The translations under genes were made by a program, and so were the position numbers. A stretch of 64,000 nucleotides of DNA. Source: Hirudo medicinalis (taxonomy: Eukaryota > Annelida > Clitellata > Hirudinida > Hirudinidae). Within the stretch, counting starts at the first letter, position 1. Each line of letters starts with the position of its first letter. The stretch is from positions 68,127 to 132,126 of the forward strand of contig MPNW01000334.1 of assembly GCA_011800805.1 (NCBI GenBank), given 5' to 3'. The notes under the pieces are model-generated. The model had not been told where the DNA came from and ran no database searches. It saw only the letters and a list, made by a program, of their open reading frames with translations. Below, piece after piece: positions 13,208-34,719 of the stretch.

Positions 13208-16200
13208 TCAATGTGTTATTTTTCTAAGTTGGTTAATGACATTACGGGCCTGCTTGACATAGCCCTCGTACATCTCCATGCCCCTTTCCTTTGCCTTCAG
13301 TTTTTCCTCCAACTCCAGGATCTTCTTCTTGCTTTCTAATTCTTTCTGAGCAACAAAACGGCACATCTGTCATTTAGCGCCAAAATTGACAAAACGGGTC
13401 ATTAATTTACTTGTTCAAAGTCTTCCTTCATTAAAATGCTTTCTTTTCTTGCAAAGCTGAGTTTTGAGTGGAGATCCAAGAGACCATCCTGTATTGCCCT
13501 TTCCTGCATGCATACAATATGCGATTGATTTTAATGTCCAGCATAAATCAATCTGTTGGAGGGAAATTAAATGTGGAGTGCATAAACTGAGGTCCTGGAA
13601 ATCACAGCAACTCGTTTTTATTATTCGAATCACTGTTCGGCCAAAAAAACATTCTTGTTGCGTGGGGTGACCTGCTCATCTGAGACATTAATACACAAAC
13701 AGTAATGTAATGCATTATGAAACCATAACAGGACAAATTAGGAACTGTAGGTTTAGTCTCGGATGACCTTGAACGAAATCTTGTTTTTCTCTTCGGTTGC
13801 CGCTCGTTGGATTTTGAGATCTTGATCACTGAGAAGCTTCTGAAGCATGACATTTTCTCTGGTTAGTATTCCGATCTGCAGCTACAAAACAAATATTTGT
13901 ATGAAAACATAAATGTTCCTTAGATCATTCACTTATTTATTAAATACTGACTTGTGGCTCCCTTTTCAGAGACTCAATCTGGGCAAATGACATCATTTTC
14001 ACATGATAATTAAGCATGCAACCAAGCATTGGAATGAAGTTGAAACATAAAATATTTCAGAACCTCTTCTCTGAGCCTCTCTATGGTTGAACACTTCTTC
14101 TCATTTTCAAATCTCAGGGCATCATTCTCATCCACAAGGTTCAACAGACTTTCATCCAAGATTCCCTGAAAGTGTCATTGCGAACATGAAGAGAGCAATT
14201 ATTTAGTGGGCTGTTAATTAATCAATATCATCAAATTAATATTACACTAATGCAATTATATTAACTAACTAATAACAGTTCATTATACTAATTAATATCA
14301 TTGCACTAATATTACACAAATGCTAATATTAATGTCATCTAGTTCTACTCCAGGCAGAATGAATGAAATATGTGAGTCTCTCTATAGGGTAGCCCAGACA
14401 GTTCTTCCAGGAGATGTGATTATATACCACAATAACAATGAATAGGTGAGCGAATCCAAATCAAAGTTGAGCCAACCCTAAACTACTTTATAAGTTTAGT
14501 CTTATAAATCTATTAATAATACTTGAAATGCATAAAAATTAATTTATGAAATCCCAAACTCAGTTAATAAGTTTAGTTCAGTCTCTTTTCAAGCATTTAC
14601 AAAAAGTAAATTGAAATAAAAAAACAATTAAAATGGCGAATAAGAGATAACAGACAATAGACATAGATAATAGACCTTACGATTTTATCAAAAGATACTT
14701 CTGCCAAATCAAGACTTTCATTGTCCTGGTTTGTACTTTTAGCTTTTACTTTGTATTTCTCAACTAATGTTTCTAATTCTGAAATTTGTCTGAAATAAAG
14801 AATCAATGCCTAAAAATGTTTTTATGAGTTACAATTATGAAGTAAAATTAATAATAATAATAATAAAGTTAATTAACTTCATTTATCCCAGTTCTATCAT
14901 ATGCAATCAGGATAATCTTCATCCTGGGTAGCAGGTCATGCCCTAATTCTGTCCCATTTTACATCAATAAAATCACAACATACTCAAATAAATTTGTTGT
15001 CTGATCCATGAATGTTGTTACCAGCTATTATAAGCCAAAACTTACTTTTTCAACAAGGCATTGTCACATTTCAAAGATTCCCTCTCATTGGTCAATTTGA
15101 CTATAGTGGATTGGGTCTTTTTCTTCAATTTATGCAAACTCCCATCAGATTGATTACATTGAGTTGATTTAATTTCAAGTTCCATGTTTTTACTTTCACA
15201 CTTGTTTTCAAGGATCCTTGTAACATTAAATGAAACTAGATTTAAGAGAACCATTAAATTCTATGTTTTTGGTTATAGTATAGTCTCTTATAAACTTTGT
15301 AAAAAGTTGCAAAAATTCATAAAACCCTTTCTTACTTTACATAATTTTGAAGCTGGTTCATTTGATCAGAAAGAATGAATAGACTCATTGCACGGTCTTG
15401 TAACTCACCTGACATTCTGCTGATTTCTTCATGTTTATGCTAAATAAAAATCTTTATAATCTTAATTATTATATTACACATCAATGGGAGAGTCATAATT
15501 CTACCAAATTTGCATTTTCACTTCACCCACAAACTTTGTAGTTTGCTACCACTCATTTATTCTAAGTGCCAAGAGTATGAAAAACTGAACGTCATTTAAT
15601 AATTTTGTGTTAATATAATTTGAACACAACATAAAGACACTAGACTAAAAACATATGGAGTCATCTCAGAACAACTGCAAATGCATCATGTTTTGCTATT
15701 GTTGGTACCAAAATTAAAGTTTCAGCGTATTTGATATATGTCAGTAATTCTAATTTCTTGAATCTTCATCTCAAATCAAAATTGATGTCACAATATATGA
15801 CAAAATATGGATCTTGTTCTAAGCTTTCTTTGATGGCAGATGAATCATGAATCACCAATAAAACTAAAATTCTTTGAACTGTTAATTTCAAAATGCTTGG
15901 TCACTAATTTGGAACCCTTAACATAGCCTTGAAGAATTCAGCAATTTATTTATAAAAATAGATGGTAATAAGCAACCCATCATTCTTCCCACTCCACTTT
16001 TATAGAAAACACAAATAGTTCTAAAAATTATAACCTTCACTTGCAATTTCAAACTCAGAATTTCCTGGCTTGAATTTTGCCACTCTTTAGCCATTGTTTC
16101 TTTCGATTTTATAACATTAAATAAAAATATAAGATTTTGTTTAAATTGTCGACCAAGTGATTCAATATCCATTCCCAGAACATTCAATTTTTCCTTCATT

Positions 16201-16581
16201 TCATTAATTTCTTTCTGGAGTTGATCAAGCTACAATAAGTTAAAAAAAAAAGCCATAATTAAAAGAGTTTATACTCATAACATTACAACATAGATGATAA
16301 AAATAAAATAGAATTAGTGAATTGAAACTTAAAATTTTATAGATTTTATAGACTCACGTCTTTGTTCCTTCCCTTTTTTGGGTTATACATCACATCAAAC
16401 AACGATGTTATTTCTATAATTTTCTTCTCTAGTAAAACAAACATTTCTACAAATTTGTGGAAACTCTCTGGAAGCTTAGCATACCCTTCCCTTAAAAATT
16501 GGTAATTATTACAAACATTGTAACTCAACAAAATCAGAGGAACTGCATTTACCGTTCATGGTTTTCGATCACAAAAGACAT
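13208..16581 (-). CDS. Coiled-coil protein, about ten exons, unnamed
   Basis: Reading on the - strand from ATG at 16581, short exons give MSFVIENHER then EGYAKLPESFHKFVEMFVLL, then a chain of charged heptad-rich segments: LDQLQKEINEMKEKLNVLGM, SLHKLKKKTQSTIVKLTNER, QISELETLVEKYKVKAKSTN, ESLLNLVDENDALRFENEKK, QIGILTRENVMLQKLLSDQD, and the end KAKERGMEMYEGYVKQARNV...QLRKITH with a stop at 13208-13210. The first junction (CG/G) is in phase; the middle exon borders are approximate. Almost the whole protein (about 350-400 residues) is predicted coiled coil, suggesting a cytoskeletal, centrosomal or ciliary structural role, but I do not recognise the family. Its start lies 524 bases from the start of the divergent CacyBP gene, so a shared bidirectional promoter is possible. 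Confidence 0.65.
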
Positions 16582-17105
16582 TTCTAGAAAGCATTCAAGT
16601 GAATGCAAAGTAATTTAAATTACGATCCCTTATTGTAAGAACAACTTGCAGACCTAAGCATTAACAGACAAGCGATGTCAGGCTTCTAAACTTAAAATAC
16701 TCGACAGAAAGGTGGACTTGGAGTACGCTTCAGCAATGCGCGCGCCCCTTCGGATACCAGTTCAGCTTTTATTTTAGCAACCGTCGGAATCCAAGATGCA
16801 CACCAAATTTGTTAAATTGTTAACATACAGCACTATTATATTTTAAAATAAATATAAAAAACATATTATTAAAAATAATTTTAATAACATAAAAATATGC
16901 TTGTATCATCAAATTAAAAATAAAATTTGCGGTTAGGAATATATAAGGTCATGTTTATAAATATTTAAATGTATTTTAAATTTTAATATTAAATTTAAAA
17001 TAATGTCATCGAACATTCCATCTTCTGAATATTGTTATTAATAGTCAAACTACTGCCAGTGCCGTGTCGTGTTTTCCAGCGTGTTTTCTCTCAAAAAATA
17101 TTGCC
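16582..17105. promoter_or_regulatory. Putative bidirectional promoter
   Basis: The 524 bases between the divergent starts of the coiled-coil gene (-) and the CacyBP homologue (+). Very AT-rich in its centre (16820-17010) with a GC-richer patch at 16720-16790. No TATA box or named site can be assigned with confidence; the call rests on head-to-head arrangement and short distance. Confidence 0.4.
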
Positions 17106-18436
17106 ATGGCGAACGTGTTTCCAAATGAGGAGGTTAGTTACCTTATTTGACCATCAATTTAAAGAGAAACTCATGAGCTTTCGTTTCGGATAGATTCAGC
17201 TAGATATCAAAGAACTCGAACTATTGCTTGGCCAAGCTTCAAGGCCCGGGGTGAAATCACTTCTGCTGAAAGAAATCCAAAGACTAGGCAGATGTGAAGA
17301 GATTGTCACGAAAGAGATCGCAGTTGAGGCGCAACCGTTGTTAAAGAAATCAGTGTCGACAAAATACTATAAAGACATACTCAACTACGGTGAGTTGTAC
17401 TTTATTCACTTAAACCTTTGTTTCTTGTTTTTAAAATATTTTGGTCTCATTTTCTAGCTTGGGATCAGTCTGACAAATTTATGAAAATTTATGTGACTAT
17501 CAACGGTGTTCACAAGGTTCCAAAAGAGAATGTTGTAACTGAGTTCACTCAAAAGTAGTATTTGCTTTTTATCAAATCAATTACTGGTCTAACTAATGTG
17601 TAACTTTTTTTAATTTGCAAATGAAACCTGCATATCAAACTAGGTTATAAAGTGATTTTAATATCTTTTATCATCTCCTGATGATTTTATGTCGATAAAA
17701 ATGTTAGATTGGTTCCTGTTTAATTTATTTACTTTTCTATCTGCCCACTTAGAATGATTTAGGTACTCTGCAGACTTCTAATTGTCATGTAATTTAGATG
17801 AATTATTGAGCAATGTGTAAGGATTTCACAAGGAAATAGAAAGATTTTAGTAGTTAATAGAAAATATTTTACTTATTTTCAGATCATTCTTGCTCAAAGT
17901 TGATGATGTGGAGGGCCAAAACTTTAAGTGTCATTTGGCTTACTTGTGGGAAAGCATTGTTCCTGAGGAGTCTTATTCTAAGGTTTCTTTGATGACTGTT
18001 TTATTTTTTTGATTGAGTTGAGGTTGGTCGACCAATTTTAATATTGTGTTGCAAATCTTTGTAGGTCAAAACTGACACTGTTTTGTTGATGTTGAAAAAA
18101 GAGAAGGCCTGCAAAACTTGGGCTTATGTCACTCAAAAGGAAGACAATAAAAAGTTATTGTTGCATTTTTTTTGGCTCCTGCATTATTTGCATAGCTTTG
18201 ATACCTTTCTTAAATATTATATTCCTGCTTTATAATAGTAAATTATTTCATAGAAATTAGACGACATCATTATTGCATTTTAAAGGACTCCAAAGTTTGA
18301 TGAAAAGAAGGATCCCAATGAGAGTCTGATGGATTTGATGAAGAAAATGTATGATGAAGGAGATGATGAGATGAAGAGGACTATTGCAAAGTCTTTCTCT
18401 GAGTCTAGGAACAAGGCTGCTTCTGGTGATTTCTAG
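17106..18436 (+). CDS. CACYBP: Calcyclin-binding protein / Siah-1-interacting protein homologue
   Basis: Six exons (17106-17132, 17194-17389, 17458-17554, 17883-17982, 18065-18153, 18286-18436) sum to 660 bases, giving 219 residues, close to the usual 228. Order: an N-terminal helical hairpin ([20 protein letters not shown]); a CS domain of the p23/Hsp20 fold starting [20 protein letters not shown] with the conserved [10 protein letters not shown] and [12 protein letters not shown] strands; and an SGS domain, [20 protein letters not shown] plus [13 protein letters not shown]. In vertebrates this protein links Siah1 and Skp1 in beta-catenin ubiquitination and binds S100 proteins and Hsp90-type partners. 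Similarity to the human protein is clear across all three regions. The [11 protein letters not shown] box is the part nearly identical in animals. All phases join without a break. Confidence 0.95.
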
Positions 18437-19230
18437 AACAATCCTGAATTGTGTTTATTTTTGTTAATACAAATACAATGGCTAACTTGAGAATTACTTT
18501 TGTTCTTGCAAGTACCATATAAATTGATGCTAACATTTGCAATGGTTTCAAAATCATTTGATGTAGTGGAGAGGTAAATTGTTGGGTGTGTGGTTGTGTC
18601 GAGTTGATATTCCCACATTGATCCTTCTGGTGACTTTTGCACTGTGGGATTGCTTCTTGTGACATCAATTCCTATGCAAATGCAGTCTGCCTCGGAAATA
18701 AAGCATTGCTGATTCCAGACGAGTGTCACCTCTTAGAATGCTTTGGTCGTCGCGAGGTGAAGTGGGCATAGCGGTGCACAAAATTAGAAACAGCAGAGTG
18801 TTTGCTAAACTTGAGAGTGAAGGTTATGAGCTCACTTCAGTGCGGGAGTCCCGCCGTTGAAATGAAGTGCACACCAAGAGCTGCAAATTCTTCCCGCACA
18901 TCCCTACTCGGAGCATTGGTATGTTAATGACGGAGGGGAGGAGTTGCAGGGAAATGCAGACTTGCTTGGTTGGTGGATCCTTCTCTCGGTTGCCATTTTG
19001 ATTGAGTGATGTTTGACACTTGAGACTCTGTGTTTGTCTTCTTCCTTTAACTCTTCTCGACGTGTAGGAGAGGGAAGCAGATAGAGAAAGACAGCGAACA
19101 ATCTTTGCGTCAGTTAGCACCGTCGTTCAATAAATAGAGATCCGCTCATTCGAAATCGCGTTTGTCGATTTGTTCGTTTGTTATCGTGTCAATTTCTGCC
19201 TTCTCGGATAGAGGTAATCCGAGCACTCTG
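18437..19230. other. Spacer, Pbx 5' region
   Basis: Contains the CacyBP 3' UTR and, toward 18900-19230, the probable 5' UTR or promoter of Pbx. Open frames on the - strand here are not supported by any domain. Nothing else seen. Confidence 0.5.
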
Positions 19231-28801
<9,571 letters not shown>

Positions 28802-29726
28802 CGACCATTTTGGTTCATTGAAGAAAAATCATCAACTGAAAAGCACGACTGACCACTGACAAGAAGTATTCAGTCTTGAAGGACCATTGAACCCCCATTC
28901 CTTCCGTCACGGAAGTCCCTTCTCAAAAGCAGTTCATGTACATAGCAAATGTTTTTCTGCATTTTTTTAAAAGTCCCATTAAAATTACCTGGACTAGGAC
29001 GAATAATCATTTATTTCTCAAATGATGTTGATCCGGATAGATTACAATTTAGATTGCTTTCCTAAGGAAGCAAAAAATCAAAACTTTTCAATCATCCCTG
29101 GTTGCAATTGAAGCAAAAAGTAAAAAAAACTTTTTGACTTCCGACAAAACCGTAGTTGTTGAAACTCAAATCAAAATTCGCATTTCAGTCGATGGAGGGA
29201 AATTGAGTTGATCACACATGATTTGGAAGAAGAAAAATGAATGCAAATGAGCTAGCAGAGGATTTAATGCTATGTGGAATGTTTTTGTCAAGAGGAAATG
29301 TTAATCTTATGAGGAAATACAATCATATAGGTGTAACGAGATGGTCATGAGATGATCTCAAATGAATTCACGCTATAAATTCTGGCAAATTATGGCCGTT
29401 CACTCCTTCCTTGAAAATTCTAGAGTTTTTTTGAACATCTTAAATGAATTAAATGCCTAAAAGAGTATTGCTTCTGCTAAGAGTTGTGCATTCGATGTAT
29501 TTTTGGCGGGTTATTTATCATCTTCTCAACTTTTCTTGTTCTTTTCCACATCCTGTTTGACAGAGAATTTCAAATAAATTAAAAATCTAATATTTCCAAT
29601 ATTTCTTTTAAATTGAAAGTTCATGGCTTTAGCACTTTAAGTGATCGGAGAGCTTATGAGTAACGTGTGGGACACCAGGTGATACGAGATTGTGATCAGG
29701 TGTTGCTGCAATTGTTGGCTGGATAG
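28802..29726. other. Convergent spacer between Pbx and TMEM145 genes
   Basis: Should hold the two 3' UTRs. No exon, element or repeat recognised. Confidence 0.5.
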
Positions 29727-31978
29727 TCAGTTGCGTGGTTTTGTGAAATATTTTGATGCAGAATTAATATTTAAAAGAGTATATAAAGTCCATGTCATTA
29801 ATTTGTGATAGGAATCCGCATGAATAGTAACATGTTTCAAATCACCAACATCTGATGATATTTCAGCTTTTGTATCCTGCTTCTCCTCAACCGGAAGAAT
29901 TTCCTGTTAAGGAATTTTTTTTAAATTTGAAAACAAAAATTTAAATTTGATCTTAAAAATCACTAAATCCGTTTACCTTGCCGTAAACGTTCTTGACAAT
30001 ATTGAACATGTTCGTGAAGTCAGGACCAGTTTGTTCGAAGATGGTTGGTGCATAAGCTGTCTTGACGAAGTTTATTTTTCCGTCTGGATCGGTGAATTCG
30101 GACAGTATTCCCACCTGGAGATTCAATCAACAGGTGTTTCATGATTTTATTTGATCGTGTAATTGCTATGGAATTTATAACTCACCTGAGAAGTTCTGAC
30201 ATGGTAAGGAAAATTCTTGTTATTGTTTGAAGGTCGAGTTAAGAACTAGAATTTAAAAAAATAAAGAATATATAGTAAATATAAAATCATAATTTAATAA
30301 TAGTAATGACAAGTTAATAATTTCCTTTTGGATTACGGTAAATTTGATTTATTTGGAGGTGAGAAAAGTAACCAGTAAGTAACAATGGGCCAAGAATGAA
30401 ATTCCAATGTCGATGCCGTTTGCAATTTTTGCTCTCCTGTATTTCGGGATGTCAAAACAGGCGATGAGCACAAATACCGGGCCAATGAGAAACCTAGAAG
30501 CATTCAAGAAATTGTTTTATTGTTTGAATTTGCAACGAAATTGATAAATTACGTATTACATTTTAAAACAAAATTATAATAAAAATTCTTACAAATGAAC
30601 TCGTCATACTTATGAAATCAATGTTAATAACCAAGAATTTAGTTTCTGAAAATTATTGTTACTATCATCATCATCGTAATACTTAATTATTAATATCAAT
30701 TACTTGTTCTAGCATAATGATATGCATTACGAAGAAAGGAACTAACCAGATGCTGTAGAAGGCATAGAAGGATAATAGAACTTCTTCTTCTCAGGGTAAT
30801 GTTTTATGGTCACAAAGCAGGCAAAGGTGAAGTAAAACCAGGCAATTATGCGCAAAGAGAGGAGGCCAAATCCTGGAACACTTTCGTACAAATACAACAC
30901 CATACCTGGGTCAGAATTCTGCAACATGTTTGTGCCAATGGTAAAAACAATAAGATATAATAAGAGAAGGTAATTTCCCGAATTATTTCAAGTAAGACCT
31001 ATCGTACTCACAACAGCATCGTTTAAAAAAAGGATGGCGAAGATGAGGATGTAGACAGCCATGAATACGTAAATTTTTATAGAACTCGATTGGCTCAGTC
31101 TCCCCCTGGTGACAGTGAATCCTTTTCCAAGTAGCAGCAGCATCAGCAGGAAGGTCAAGTAACTCGCAGCATCGAGGACTCTTCCTGAGATGATATTGGG
31201 AGGATATTGCAATATGGTATTATATACCCAATAGAATTTTAATTTTTATTTGACAATACTTAAAGTTTCGATTAAATGAAATTCTAGCAAATATTTCAAT
31301 ATTTAAAGAATAATTAAGAAATTATTAACGCCCAAAATGTTTAAAAAATTAAGACAATAAAAGGTAAACATAGAAATAACAGAGATATTACTAAGGGTTT
31401 TATAAGATAAATGGATACCAGACATTTCTCAACAAATTTTAATAAACCAGCAAATCAAGACATTTGTAAATAATCAACCACTCGACCTCTCGTTGTCAAC
31501 AAATTATCGGAGAACCATTAAAATCTATTCGTTGATTTTTAATAAATAAATTAATTAAGCAAAAACAATAATACCTCTGCTTACCAAATGTTTTCAATGC
31601 GAAATCTTCCACTCCAGAATTGGAAAGTTTTCCATAAGCAGCACACGACATGAGGAGTGAAAAGAGCATGAGAGCCATTGAAACCACAAACATCTTGTAA
31701 GTGGTATGGAGTAGCATGCGTTGTTTCAAGTTAACTGAAATGTTTTTCGACATGAAAACGCTATTTTGTACCCACATAATGATAATATTTTATTATTTAA
31801 GTTATTGTAGATTGAATTGTGACTTCAATAAAGCATATTATTTTTTTTTCAAGTAATAAGTCGACTAACAAGCAGATACCACAGTTGCGACGAAAAGAAC
31901 CAGAAAAGCAAAGAAGAAGGTGATGTCTGTCTCTAGAATGTCTGCGAAAAAATAGATGTTTCGATGGGATAATTATGG

Positions 31979-32015
<37 letters not shown>

Positions 32016-34197
32016 TAACAATAATAATAATAATAATAATAATATTGTATAATAATAATAATAATAATATAATAATAATAAGTAATAATAATATAATATA
32101 ATATAATAATTATAATAATATAATAATAATAATTATTATTATTATTAATTAATAATGATAATAATGATAATAATGATAATAATAATCATTATTAATTAAT
32201 AATAATAATAATAATTATTATTATTATTTATTTATAAATACTATTATAATAGATATAATACAATTATGATAACATTAAAGTAGGTGAAACTAACAAAATT
32301 CATCGGCGGACAACTCCCTCGTTAGCGGCGCATTTCCGTTGAGCATGTGCAGATTATATTTCAGGAAAATGCCCTTCGAATAATAATTCAAATAATATTG
32401 TTTATTTTTTAGAATATTATTATCATAATATTTTTTGTTTTTATTTACAAAATGATTTGCTGGTTGGCCGAATGGGCTGCGTTCCTGCATATGGCGGTAA
32501 TGGCATCAGTCGCAATGCGTCGTGTTCGAAGCTCAGCCTACACTTCCATAAGCGCCCTTGGGAAGGAGCGCTATATAAATGGTTAACAAAAAGCGCCTCT
32601 GACGATATATAAATATGGCGCTATATAAATGAACTACATTTATATTTACTTAAACAACATATACTCCTTCTGCAAATATATATACCTCCTATAAATGAAC
32701 ATAAATTTTTAAACTAAATTAAAAACTAAGTATAATTTATTTGCCGAAAAATATTATTCATAGACCAACTCCGATTGTTTTGTTACTGCATCTGGCAATT
32801 GCTAGGAACCACCACCGCTCTCTTGTGGCCATGAATGACCTTTTTGACTTGCACGTGACGACACCTGCTTCGTTTTTGCAACCTGTCCAATCATTGCCCA
32901 CGCTTGTGCCAGTGCCGAGAGAAATGACCTGATTGTCCCTGTTCAGGTATGGATCCTTTGTAACAGTCTCACACGGCTTGAAATGATTTTTAACGTTTAA
33001 ATCCAAAATTCCGTGCAGCAATTCAAATTTGGTTTAACAACATTTTAGAACAGTGAATGATAAGATAAATGAATACAAGTACGAAGTAATAAATCCTTAA
33101 AGAAATGAATACATTTATTAAAGGCTAAATTACTATTTAATTTATCAAAATTTGATCACGTGTTAATTCGTTGATGAAGTTATTTGATCAGTGGCATAGT
33201 TAGGGGGAACCAAATAATCAGTTTCGCCCCGGGCGCCGAAGCCCTTAGCTAGGCCAGAGGTGCTTGATTAAGTCATCTGAACCATACTGATGCATTGTGA
33301 AAGCCATCAAATTTTGGATCGCGAAAATGATTGATGATGAACGTTTCTTACCGAATCGACAGCAAATTGACTTCTCAACCAATCAAAAGCTAATTAGATA
33401 AATTTAAAGCTAATTAGACCAATAACATTTCTAACCAATCCCTTCCGGTAAACTGCATACCATTGGTAAGGTTCGTCGTAATACAGGAGAAAATCTATTG
33501 GTGCTATGGACTGGAAATATGGAAAATGTTGGTAAAGGATCCACAAATTGTTTTTTATCTTTAATTTGTAATTTCAATACTATAATTTTACAAAATAATG
33601 GTTACGAGCATAAAAATGTCAATTTAATATATTGTTACACTTTCATTAGTCTTCGCAATGACTTTAATGACAAGCGAAATATTTTATTAACTTCAATTTA
33701 CTGAAAACAAACTGCTAACATTTTACTTCATTAATTTATCATTATTGGTATCAGAAATATTTCGTTATATTCTGCTCAAGATTGATCTTACTGATGGAAG
33801 TTCAAATTCGTACGAAAGTTCTCCGTTTTCTCCCAAGAAACAAAACCTGGCCAGAAAAATCCAATTCTAAAAATATTCAATTCATAATTTAAAAACTAGC
33901 TTAAACTTTGTAGTCCCTAAAATTTCACAACATCTCAAAGATTCCAACTATTAGCGAGTAATTTTATTTTAGCCATTTCAAACATTGGGACATTGATCGC
34001 GTGTCAATGATGATAATGATGATGGTGATGATGATTTAATTAAGGTGCATAACTAGATAATTAAGAAGAATCCATGTCGAAATAATCAATGTAACCTCGT
34101 TCGTCTGCAAAATACCCGATATAATTTTGCAGAAAGAGCATCGAAATGTCACTAATAAACATGCATACATCAACACAAAATTAGGATTAATTTTCAT
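29727..34197 (-). CDS. TMEM145: TMEM145 (GPR180 family) seven-pass membrane protein, one frameshift
   Basis: Exons on the - strand: 34197-34096 (signal peptide NPNFVLMYACLLVTFRCSFC), 33866-33792 (NWIFLARFCFLGENGELSYE), 33510-33436, 32976-32770 (RSFMATRERWWFLAIARC), 32373-32295 (TRELSADEF), 31941-31870 (ILETDITFFFAFLVLF), 31734-31585 (QRMLLHTTYKMF), 31184-31012 (LLGKGFTVTRGRLSQSSSIK), then about 30922-30748, 30490-30370 and 30246-30189 (TRPSNNNKNFPYHVRTSQ), 30114-29977, and 29903-29727. Phases agree at most junctions checked. Layout matches vertebrate TMEM145: signal peptide, extracellular beta-rich domain, seven membrane helices, conserved KNFPYHVRTSQ tail. The ligand and role are poorly known. 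Near 30768 one base is missing: FYYP should continue FYAFYSIW but the frame shifts. Intron 4 holds a SINE and intron 5 an AAT array. Confidence 0.9.
31978..32250. repeat. AAT/ATT compound microsatellite in TMEM145 intron
   Basis: Around 270 bases made almost entirely of aat, att, aac and gat units, including inverted stretches (aataataattattattatt near 32120-32145). Confidence 0.95.
32460..32635 (+). mobile_element. tRNA-derived SINE
   Basis: Starts with an A-box-like tggccgaatgggc (32465-32477) and, about 45 bases on, a B-box-like gtgttcgaagc (32522-32532), the internal promoter of tRNA genes. Downstream comes a body with gcgcccttgggaaggagcgctatataaat, and the motif gcgctatataaat recurs at about 32618-32630. 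That tail motif is shared by many metazoan SINEs. No tRNA cloverleaf can be drawn for the whole, so this is a derived element, inside TMEM145 intron 4 and opposite in direction to the gene. Confidence 0.7.
33189..33259. mobile_element. Short TIR mini-element, copy A
   Basis: Begins cagtggcatagttagggg and ends cccttagctaggccagag. The ends are imperfect inverted repeats, and the body carries ttcgccccgggc. Its left end and core resemble the element at 44763-44888, so the two belong to one non-autonomous DNA-transposon family. Lies in TMEM145 intron 3. Confidence 0.5.
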
Positions 34198-34719
34198 CGT
34201 GAAATATCGGATATTTTGATCAATTGGAAGCCAAGGTGAAAAAGCAAACAAGCCGTTGCTATGACAGAAATTCAAAACAACTTATCAAAGTGTAACAAAT
34301 TTCTAATTGATGAAAAATACAGTTTTTAATTTTAAAAATTAGCTAGGTTGCTGATTATTTTATTAGCCATAACTGCTATCCACTAACATACTATAAATAA
34401 AAAAAAACAAGAATTACCTTTAAACCAAAGTTTTAAATGTCGGCTTACCAAATGTTTATAAATTGTTATTAGGTGAGTTCGGAGCAGGAGGTGGAGTATT
34501 TCAATCGGAGGCTCATTTTATTCCATACTGAAATTTTTCAGATGTAGATAGACTGATCAAATTTATTTTCGTCAGTGTGAGGATTACTCGTCAGTTTGGT
34601 GTGTACAATAAAACGTCAAATGGCCAACCTGGACAGGATATTGGTCCCATATTTCAGATGTTGATTTGACAAATTAGAATTCAAAGTATCAGGACGATCT
34701 GCATGTTTATAATATATAA

